From Gnetum montanum (lineage: Eukaryota; Streptophyta; Gnetopsida; Gnetales; Gnetaceae), in NCBI GenBank assembly GCA_015680685.1, contig MNCI01004872.1, forward strand, positions 62,001 to 126,000: 64,000 nt of DNA. Reading direction: 5' to 3'. Positions within the stretch are counted from its first letter, which is position 1, and each line of letters begins with the position of its first letter. Both the position numbers and the translations under genes were made by a program. Shown in pieces: positions 37,760 to 47,355 of this stretch. The notes under the pieces were generated by a model. It worked only from the letters and a program-made list of their open reading frames with translations, made no database searches and was not told where the DNA came from.

Positions 37760-39353
37760 CCATGTTGGCTAACCCCCATTTGGGGGGGGGGGGGGGGGGA
37801 GGGGTGAGAGGGGGCTAGGGGGAGACTCAACCCTCCTAAAAGGGTCCACATAACCTAGAATCTATCCAATCACTTCCAACAACCCCTAAACCTTGGAAAA
37901 TTTAGTTGAAAGTGGTCAAAACATTTCAATTTGGTGGTTCCACACTAGGGGAGGCCTCATCCATGATAAGCACCTTGGGCCTAGCATGGATGGATGGGAG
38001 GTGGTACAATATTCCATAAATTTCTCACCTAGGTACCATGTTTGATCTTTATACTCCTGTATAGCCTCCAGTGGCATAATTTTTTGCATTAGAACAAGCC
38101 AATTTGCAACCTTGTATCATACCCCACATTGGTGAATCCCCCTTCCATGCTCTCCAGTGTGGGGCCAATGTGAGGGCTTAGGGGGTATAACATAAAGATC
38201 CTCTTTCCAACTTCTAATGATTGTAATTCTTTCATTAGCAACCTTGGTGCCCCTCCATGACCTTTAGTGGTTGATAATTCCCTTGGTTCTTATGCACTAA
38301 AGGGGGGGTGTGCTTAGTGTGGAAATAAGGGGGTAACCTTAAAAAACTAATTTAAAAGCCCTAGAATTTATAATTTTTGATCTTGGGTAATGCCCAACAA
38401 CACCAAAAACCCTAAGAATGCACATGCATGCCTAAAATTGATCAAAATTTGTCAATTTTCAATCCCTTCAGATCTTCTTTGTTGGCTTACCCCTTGGAGG
38501 GGGAGAGGGGGCTTAGTGTGGAAACAAGGGGGTAACATAAAAATTAATAAAATAACCTTGAAAATAATGAGTTTTAATCTTTGGTGATGTTCAACAACAC
38601 CAACAACCCCAAGAATGGATATGCATGCCCAAAACTGATCAAAATTTATTAATTTTCAACCCCTTGGAATCTTCCATACTAGCTTACCTCTTTGAAGGGG
38701 GGGCCCAAAGGTGGAGAAGGGGGGTGTTGGGGGTGCATGGTATTGGGCTTAGCATGGAAATAAGGGGGTAACCCTAAAAATTCATCAAATAACCTTAAAA
38801 TTGATAAGTTTTGATCTTGGGAAATGTCTAGTAGCACTGACAACCCTGGGAATGCACATGCATGCCAAAAATTAATCAAAATTTGTCAAAACTTAGCCCC
38901 TTGAAATCTTCCACATTGGCTCACCCCCTGCAGTAGGGTGGGGTGGGGTAGCACTTTGTGTGGAAACAACGAGGTAACCTCAAAATTTAATAAAATAACC
39001 TTGAAAATGATAAATTTTGATATTGGGAGATGTTCAATAGCACTAGAAATCTTGGGAATGCACATGCATGCCCAAAATTGAACAAAATTTGTTAATTTTC
39101 AACCCATTGAAATCTTCCATGCTGGCTTACCCCATGGAAGGGGGGGCTAGGTTTAGCATGAAAACAAGGGGGTAACCTTAAAAATTAATCAAATATGCTT
39201 GAAAATGATAAGTTTTGTTCTTTGGCAATGTCTAGTAGCACTAACAGCCTTAGGAATGCACATGCATGCACAAAATTAATTAAAATTTGTCAATTTTCAA
39301 CCCCTTTGAATCTTCCATGTTGGCTTACCCCTTGGAGTTAGGGGGAGGAGGGG
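37760..39353 (+). repeat. Tandem array of T-C, left part
   Basis: Five or more units of about 195-240 bp. Each has CACATGCATGCC (38418, 38618, 38857, 39059, 39255), AAAATTTGTCAATTTTCAAC, a CTTCCATGNTGGCTTACCCC block, a G-rich stretch and AAGGGGGTAACC. It is broken by E2 in the G-rich block and resumes at 49924 in phase. The reverse complement is the array at 1-1900. A 17-18 base G run is near 37783. Confidence 0.8.
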
Positions 39354-40230
39354 CGATGAGTGGCAACCATATGAATATGAGCATTTCACACATGATCCAG
39401 TCAAACTCTGCAGATGGGCTAGTTGTGGTATCTAGATAGTTACTTGTTGATCGCAGTTCGCTATCTTCCCACTTGGACTAGTATTTTCTTTGTCATGTAT
39501 GGTTTAGTCTAGAGAATGGTGTATGATGTGTTCCTAAACTAATGCTACTCCTAGAGGTGATGGAAAATAATATTAGCTAAGCTAGGAGGAAAAGGAAAGA
39601 GAGAGAGTTAAACTAAAAGGAGATAGGGAGAGAGAATCTAAGCTAGCCTAAGTGCAATGAGCTTCCATTCCTTAATCATCTGTACACATCTTGGACCTTG
39701 TGCATGACTACTATTGGGATTACCAAGTGCAGATCCAAGGTACGCTACTGGGTTACCAAGTAGTCACACTTAAATGCTCGTGTTTAAGTTGTACTCATTC
39801 TATGTTTAAGGAGTTAGGGTGAAGAGATATTAACTACAAAAGTAATAAAGAATAATAATAATTAGATAATTAAACTAAGTGAATGCTGCAATGATGAAGT
39901 AATCTTGATCTTTATTTCTGGTCATGTGTGCATCCAAGTACATCACACTCGAATAAAGGATGCTATACAATTACAATCATCACACAGTGGACATACACTG
40001 GGAGAAAGGGTTGAGAGGAAAAACTAACAAAAAGATCCTACACTAAATTGACTCTTAAAACTTACCAAAAAGACTCCCTTCCCATGTCCCTACATGTGTA
40101 TTTATAGGCCCACATAGGAACCATGATATCGCATATCTGATATCATTGTTTGGTGCAATATTGCGTACCCGATATCACATATTCAATATCATGGGTTCGA
40201 TATCGCAACTAGATGAATCACGATTCATAA
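39354..40230 (-). repeat. 3' LTR of E2
   Basis: 877 bp. The first base is mutated (CGATGAGTGG for TGATGAGTGG) and the end is ATTCATAA for ATTCATCA. A TATA box on the minus strand is at 40097-40107 (CCTATAAATACAC). GATATC-type palindromes at about 40128-40205 are more decayed than in E1. Confidence 0.9.
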
Positions 40231-40243
40231 TACCCCCACAACT
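40231..40243 (-). other. Polypurine tract of E2
   Basis: The minus strand reads AGTTGTGGGGGTA next to the 3' LTR, matching E1. Confidence 0.8.
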
Positions 40244-40594
40244 AAATGAAAACTCATCCTCAAGTCAAAATGAGAACAATCCCCATTGATTACATAGTGG
40301 ATAGGTATGGGATTATTGACTAACAGGGGATCTATTCATGCCATAGTGGAGAACTCAATAGAAAAAAATTTAGACACAACACGAAAAATGAAAAATTCCC
40401 AGAATTACAAAATTGGGTGGAACTCATGTGGTTCCTGGTGGTGGTGGCTCCTCCATGGGTTGCTTCCCCTTGTCCTATGCTCTAGGTGTTGGAATTTGAT
40501 GATGCTAAAGTAGTGCCTAGAGTTTCTCCTCTTTAGTTTGGGGACCCTATGTCATCCATGCTGATGCTCCAATGTTTGATGGAATCGACACCTC

Positions 40595-43221
40595 TCATGG
40601 ACACGGTAGTTGCAGAAACATTTTGTTTGCCTTGACGTACCAGGCCGTAAACAACTGTCATTCCTCCTCGTAGGCTCTAGCTTTGTCCTTGTATCCCTAA
40701 AAATTTGTAAGTAGTTGAGCCAAGTACATTGCAACATCTTTTTGGCCTTGGTAGCTTGCTTTAACCACCTCTAATTCAGAATTTGTAACTTCCAGCTTTT
40801 GCAGTGTTTTCTTGTGTTATGCAAATTCTGCTTCATACTTGGCATAGGTGGTAGCTACTTGATTCTGGAGCTCTATCCTTATGCACCCTACTATCAACAT
40901 GGCTAGGTTAGCATACCGCAAATTTGCCAACTCCATGTACTCTGTGAGATCTTGAATCTATAGGGTCCAACTTTGTAGTTCCACCTAGTGGGCAAATGCA
41001 TATGTGTCCAATATGGCTTGCCAATCAGTGTGTTGAGCACTAAAAGTATTGATGTGGGCCTTGGCCATATGGATCTCCTTCTCAATGATTTGTTTGTACA
41101 TTCTCACCTAGTCTTGGAAGTGCTCTTTTAACTTTTCTTTCCACTTGGCCTCGTTCTACCATGCGCTTATTTCGATGGCCATCTTCTGACTAATGGAACG
41201 TACCTCCTCCATTCATAGGGTTTGATTTTTCCAAGCCAAGCAACTCATGTCCTGGTTGACCCTGATTAGTTATTCTCACAGTTGTTGAAAATGCTCTTCG
41301 AGAACATTCTTTTGTTTTTCCATAGAGGTCAAGCGAAGATTGTTAGCAATGAGCTGTTTATTTTCTTCTTGTAAGGCCTTGAGTGCCTTAGTGTGCATGT
41401 AAGTTTGTGCTTGTGCGATAGAGGCATTCTAGTCAGCCTTGTCTTTTTCCTCTACCACCATTTTATTTTCTATTAGTAATTTGTTGAGTTGCTTAGTCCT
41501 GAAGGTGTCCAACTGGTCTGTGGAAACAAATTGAGAGGGATCCCACTATGTGGCCTGCAGGGTTACGAGCCTTTCTTGTAGTCTTGCAACTTTTGCTTCT
41601 GTGTGCTCAGCCCTCATCTCTATCATGACCAGATTTCCTTTGGTGGAGATGAGGTCTAATTGTGCTGCTATAACATCCTCTGGAATGTCAAACAAGGACA
41701 TCATCACCTATCCCATTTTCAGAAATCAATTAAGCACATCCTCATGCTTTGTAGGAGTCATTGAAGGACTGTAAGAGTTTGAGCATCCCGTGCTCCTGTG
41801 AAGTCTACTGGTGGCACAACAGGAACATTAAAATATTTTTTGATATGGTCTGTGACCACCTCTGTAGCTCCTGCTACATCTTAGTGCTACATGACCACCA
41901 CTGTGGCCTCTTCACTACTCTCTAGTTGCACCTGAAAGGATGCAATCTTCCTTGAAATCTGTTGTGCCCAATAATTCTTCCCTCCTCCTATCTGAATGGA
42001 CACCTCACCCCATGCACGATCTATAGAGATAGTGGGTTGTATGATATCATCGATGATGCAGAAGATATTTGCATCATCACAACTTCCCCAACTAACCATC
42101 TTAGCGATGGCCTTGAGATGGCTCATTGATGGTCGATAGTCCTATGGTGGTGGCAGTGGTTGATCTCACTAGATTGTGCTAGGACTTGCTTCTTACTGTT
42201 GACTGATTCCCATGCTTAGAGGTTGGCTAGGCCCTACAAGTTGAGTTGTAGTGGGTCCCACCATCTGTTCTTGCTCTTGTTCTGGTCCCAGCATCTCACC
42301 AGCAATCTTTCTTACAGCTGGTGGCTTTATCAGTTTAGTGTATGAAGCATTTTTGGCTTTTTTGGGGACATCATTAGTGTATCTTCGAATACTAGCATGC
42401 TTGCATAGCTTCCTAATGAGACAAGGGAAGGGCAACATGAACTTCCTTATCTTACATTCTTCGAATTGCCTTAAGATCTCGATGAAATATAGATGAGGCA
42501 GGTTAGCATTAACCTTTCCCATCAATGATGTACTTCCTCTTGCTGCATATGTTGAAATTATATTTAGTCCTTTTGTGGGGAAGATGTGATAAGTTCCAAT
42601 TTTAAAGTAGATTCTCTCTTCCAATGTCAAATCTCCATAGGTCTTATCTTCTTTATCGTATGCCCTGTCTAACCAAACCTTATGCTCATCAGCATCAGAG
42701 TGAGTGGACAAGCGAGAAACCTTTGGCCCTATGTTTGGAAGGTTTAACACTTCCAAAATGATGTTGATGGAAAAGTCAATAGATACAACACAAATTTCAA
42801 CTGTGGTTCCTTCTTCTTTATTGTGCCAAAATTGGTATGTTTCTCCTAAGTACCAGGCACTGCTTTCGGAGAGGATAGGCCATAATCGGGACCCTTTGAG
42901 GTGGTCCCTAACAGCCTTGGGAGCATATTTTTTGAAAGGTTTAAAGTTTAGTTCCACAAATACTGTAGCTAATGTGGACCTTTCATGGATGGCCTAGACA
43001 CATTCTGGAGGCAACGTGAGGTGTTGTCCTAGTTCAGGTGCTATAGTAGCTCCACCTTATACCTATCTTGATTGTATAGTAGTAGGGTCTTCTTGATGGA
43101 TACTGAACAATTGCTCCTCTTGCTCTATGTGTTGTTCAGTAGGCACTAATCCTTTACCTCTCCTGGGTTGCTTAAACACACCTTGAGAGGGACTGTCTTG
43201 TTAGCTATGCTTTGGGGCCAT
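40595..43221 (-). pseudogene. ORF2 of E2: plant-transposon-like domain plus long coiled coil
   Basis: A frame of about 875 codons starts at ATG 43221 (MAPKHS) and has a single apparent exon. The N-terminal 90 residues are low complexity. The central 254 codons (42957-42193) are still open. They read like the 'putative plant transposon protein' domain found in plant retroelement ORFs: SSAWYLGETYQFW, GTTVEICVVSIDFS, LTLEERIYFKIGTYHIFP and MLPFPCLIRKLCKHASI. A QEQEQ linker follows, then about 500 residues of heptad-rich helix (for example LQEENKQLIANNLRL, EKEIHMAKAHI and LQKLEVTNSELEVV). About 20 stops, mostly TAG or TAA in place of Gln or Trp codons, and at least one frameshift near 41700 have broken the rest. 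It lies in the sense orientation of E2 between gag and the 3' LTR. Function unknown; a structural or targeting role is only a guess. Confidence 0.75.
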
Positions 43222-43720
43222 TTGTAATCACACGAGGCTAAGCATCAATAAGGTTGTTTATCCAAGTTAAGTTATACCTTACTTCTTTCCTTAATGAGTT
43301 TGTTTTTTTTCCGTGTGATTTTAAGGTTAGGATTTTTTATGGAAATGTCCCCAAAATATTTGTATATTTGGTCCACTTTGCTTAGGCAGTTTCAAAGTTT
43401 AATTCCTAGTATAGATAAGGAGATGTAATTGTTTTTGGCACATGTTTATTATTATTTTTATAACTAATTACCCCTAATAATGTCTTTCAGCGATGAAAAA
43501 TTTCAAAAGATTGATATGCAATTCAGCATGTACCCCTCCCCCATGACTAAGCAGAACACTCCGGGTTCAAGTAGGTTCAAACGGAATGAAATTTGGAGCA
43601 CCAGTGAGCGAGTTATGGTTATCAAAGTGAGAAATGTGCAATCACAAGTCATAGAAGAAAATTTGAAAAACTTCCACTGCATGAATAGTTGCAAATGATG
43701 TTGATAGGCATGGGGGGCCC
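43222..43720 (-). other. Presumed 5' untranslated region of ORF2
   Basis: 500 bp between a TATA-like sequence and the ORF2 start. No frame is supported in the sense direction; short open frames on both strands at 43480-43698 look like chance. Confidence 0.4.
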
Positions 43721-43815
43721 TTGTATATATATAATTTAAAAACGTGATATCGCGTACCCACTAGCGGGGACCTGATATCGCATTGGACTCGATATCGGGG
43801 ACCCGATATTGCATC
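43721..43815 (-). promoter_or_regulatory. Internal promoter-like block upstream of ORF2
   Basis: On the minus strand, GATATC-type elements at 43745-43812 (including CCCGATATCGAG-like and TGATATCGCGTACCC-like words on either strand) are followed directly by TATATATATACAAGG at 43733-43721. This is the order found in the E LTRs, where palindromes precede the TATA box. It lies about 500 bp upstream of the ORF2 start, so a separate ORF2 transcript is plausible. No transcript evidence is available. Confidence 0.55.
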
Positions 43816-45188
43816 CTATCAAAAATGGGGTACTTGTAAAATTTACCAAATTTTAATTAATTTTTTTTAATTTTTTAATTTTTTTGAAACTCTAGGGTAT
43901 AAACTAAGGATGTGTAGGTCAATGTAAAGGGGTCTAGGGTAATACAAACTCGTCCTGAAGGCACAAAAAGTATAATGGTGTAAAATCTGTCAATGAGAAT
44001 CATGAAGAGTAGGGTGAAAAGGACATGTGTTTACTCATAGGAATGTTTGAACTTGAAGGATGATAAAGGAAAGAAGAAAATTGGTAATTCTTAGAGGGTA
44101 TAAGATGGTGTGCAGAAGATGTGTTACAAGTGCAAATTACAAGGGTTATGCAAGTGGGTCCTCCCCAAAGGAGATTTCAACCTATAATGCCCTTAAGTAA
44201 CCAAACCTTAAAATGTCCGTAGGAATGAGAAGGGTTAAATGTAATCCACACCTATTTCACAAAACGCACACATGTAGATGCCATCATAATGAGGTATGAA
44301 TTCAATGCTATACAAGACATAAGTCACAAATACATGAACGACAAGATGATGTGAATTATAGGAGGGATTGCAGAGATTGGGATATGAGGTAATTGACCAA
44401 GGGCATAATGAATCCTAAGTGTAGGGCATGATTAATGTGTCATTAGCCCATTGCTCCAAAATCAAGACCAAGTCCATTCCTCTGATTAGTGACATCGCAT
44501 TGTTTCATCCCATGATAGACAACCATAAGAGCATCATGACAACAAAGCATACGATCACTTGGCATTTCGTTCCTGGCAGAAATGATTTTTTCTTTGTAGC
44601 ACACATGGTTTTTTTTATGCTTAATCCAAAGAAGCTGCCTACCTTGAAGCATGGGTACATGTCTTTCCAATGGGATCCCCTGGAATAACATTATTCTTTT
44701 TTTCTAGTTGAGTGCCTTCTGATTACTCTTACTCCCATTTTTCGTTAGATATACAAGGATCTTAGTACGACCAAGCTGCATGATAACTCCCACAGATTCC
44801 ACCAAAGAGAATCCACAAGTCCCCTTGATGTCACACCCTGTCCATTATTTCTTGCTCCATCATTCTTTACTCTAGGTGCAATAACACAAAATTACTTTAA
44901 TTTTTGATGATTAGGAATATCATTGTACCTAGGGTAGAACCTCTTATTAATAGAATGGGTGGATGGATGTTGTGGGCTCACTGTTCAAATAATTAGTCAC
45001 CTAAGACTTGATAGCATAGAATAACACCTCAACCAACAGTTCATGTGAGTGTTTTATTCCTAGATGAGATTACTTATAAAAAAACAAAAAGACAAAAAGA
45101 CAAAACAATAAACTGAAAGATGAAAAACTGGAAAACAAAAATTGTAAAATTACAAAAAAAAGGAAAAAATTTATTAATTCTGCTGTTG
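43816..45188 (-). other. E2 spacer between gag and ORF2, no gene seen
   Basis: The part at about 44729-45188 is shared with the 3' untranslated region of E1 (21780-22253). The part at 43816-44728 is found only in E2. Overlapping open frames near 44428-44691 on both strands have no domain. No protease or RT motif is visible. Confidence 0.5.
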
Positions 45189-47222
45189 TTAGAATGGGGG
45201 ATACCCCCCATAGCTAAATGGTTAAGCATGGCTAGAATTAATAAAAGGAAGATTGGGATCCTTGCATGTTGGAAATATTGGGGCTTGGTCATATTCAAAC
45301 CACTAGGTATCTTTTGATGTGGTGGTTGGAATGTACCCTGAGTGGGCTTCACACACTTGATTATAGTAAACATAGTAGGGAAATTTATAAGATGTAGTCA
45401 ATTGATGAGTGGTTGTCCCACTATGGCACCCGTGACCATAAGATGGTATGCAAGGATTGATCTATCTCCCTCGATGGCTATATTCATTGGGTCATATGGT
45501 TGTTGGAGTATTTGTTGATGGCCCAAAGAAAGTAACATGAGGCATTGGGTTCAAGGAGGGAGCTACACCATAGTGTTGGACTTGTGTTGGGTTGGAAGGT
45601 TCAGTGGGCTCAGAAGTATGTTGTCCCTTCTTACAGTCACATCTAAAGAAGGGATGCCTATGATGTTGTGGAGGATTCCCACTGCTGTTGATAGTAGCAG
45701 CACAAGTAACATTTGTGGGTTGGTGTGGTGGTGCAAAACCCTTTGGAATACTTGATGGAAATGTAGAAAGAGGTGAGGGATGAGGATTTTGAAATTAAGA
45801 AGAAGTGTAAGGTATCCAAGGTGGTAGTTTTGTTGGAGAGGATATGGGTTGATAGTATTGGGGAGAATGATAATAATGTGGTGAGATAGAGGATGTTGAC
45901 CTAGTTGGAGAAAAAGGATGTTGGACTTGATAAGCACATAGGTTCAAATGATATGAAGGGTGTAACCAGTTCGAGGGTGGCCTCCCCCATGACTAGGATT
46001 GTTTCCATTGTGATCGAACACAATATCTCTGTATGAACTTTGGGTGCAACACTCTTCCCCAATGCTCATTCAAATGTTACACAATTGGGCATTGGCCCTT
46101 GGGGTGATCATACACGAAAATGTTACATTGATACGTATGATTGGTAGTTAAGTTCTTATTCTCTTCTACCCTTATTTCCAATTTTCTAAGGGTATTTTGT
46201 CCTGCTTCTTGGTTTTTCATAACTCTATCCCCAATAATGTTGGCATATTCTCCAAACTTTTTATGCATCCATTCCATCATCTTATTGATCTTTGCCTCAA
46301 TTTTTTTTAATGATTGTAGTATTGGCAAAGATGATTTCACCTCCTTGAGGTGAGTTGATCTCTCCTCTTCATAATCATGGGCCCTTGTTGAATTAAGGTT
46401 TTGGGCCTATTAAGATTTTTCAACATTCTCCCACTTAGCCATTTCTCCTTCTTCTTTTGCTACCCATTTGATAGGCTCTTGAAATTGATGGGTTTGTAGC
46501 TCGTATAGTTGACCTCAGGCATACATCCCTAGTGTTTCCTTTGTTTCATTATAGAGCCCATCTATGATATGGTACATTAGCCTTTCCTTAGAGAACTCAT
46601 GGCCTGGGCAGTTGTTTAACAATGCATAATATCTTTCTAAGGCCATGTCCAAGGGTTCATGTTGCACTTGTTTCCACTCTTGGATTTGTCTCCTCAAGGC
46701 TAACACTCTCGCATAGGTTTGATATCTTTCATTGAAGAGATCTACCATTGTTGGCCAACATTGGATTGATTTGGGTTTTAGCGACCTATACCATACTTTT
46801 TCTTAGCCAACAAGTGTCAGAGGAAAGAGCTTAAGTTTTTGCCACCCATTATCAATGTTGTTCCATGCACAAGCATCGTAGAAGGCTTGTAAATGTTGTT
46901 GCAGATCTAAATCATAGTCTCTTGCGAATTTGGGAAAGCTATTTAAGTCAAGCATGGGTAGATGTCTTTCCTTGTGATTCTTGTGGGATATTTGAACAAC
47001 CTTTTGTATTTCCATTAGGCTTGTAGTGCCCAGTAGGGGTTCATCGTCACTAGGTAGGTTATGCATTCGTGACTTGGGACAATGTTGTCTTTGCTTATGT
47101 TTATTAGAAACCCCTACATCAGATCAGGTACTCCAAAATTCATTTTCATCATCATATAGTTATTTGTTTCTCCAATGAATTGCCTTACTAGTTGTGTTAT
47201 CGTAGTCTTTTGAGAGAGACAT
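45189..47222 (-). pseudogene. gag of E2 (Athila-like Ty3/gypsy)
   Basis: The frame of about 678 codons starts at ATG 47222 (MSLSKDYDN), 115 bp past the primer site, and ends at a TAA shared with E1. The capsid core is clear: HLQAFYDACAWNNIDNGWQK, LKLFPLTLVG, KVWYRSLKPKSI, MVDLFNERYQTYARV, ALERYYALLNNCPGHEF and MYHIIDGLYNETKETLGMY. A coiled coil and a Cys/His remnant (YQCNIFVYDHPKGQCP near 46090) follow. The tail is Pro/His-rich, as in E1. A few stops and frameshifts break it. The core is the pfam Retrotrans_gag type; CPGHEF and the tRNA-Asp site suggest the Athila/Tat side of Ty3/gypsy. The protein would form the particle that packages the RNA. Confidence 0.85.
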
Positions 47223-47336
47223 TGTTGTAAATTTGTGTGTGATTTAATTGAAGTGAATTTCTTTTCAAAAAGATGTATCATGAATACTTATTACAGTGAT
47301 CTTGTATGATGTAACTAATATAAATAACTAGCATCA

Positions 47337-47354
47337 TCCCTGGCAATGGCACCA
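47337..47354 (-). other. E2 primer binding site (tRNA-Asp)
   Basis: The plus strand reads TCCCTGGCAATGGCACCA, next to the LTR edge at 47356 with one base between. Plant tRNA-Asp ends TCCCCGGCAACGGCGCCA: 15 of 18 match, and all three differences are C-to-T or G-to-A at CpG sites. This type of site is known from Athila and Tat elements. Confidence 0.88.
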
Positions 47355-47355
47355 A

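Noticed and set aside
42193-42957. Host gene of 254 codons
   Set aside because: It is the open part of ORF2 inside E2, flanked by matching LTRs, polypurine tract and primer site.
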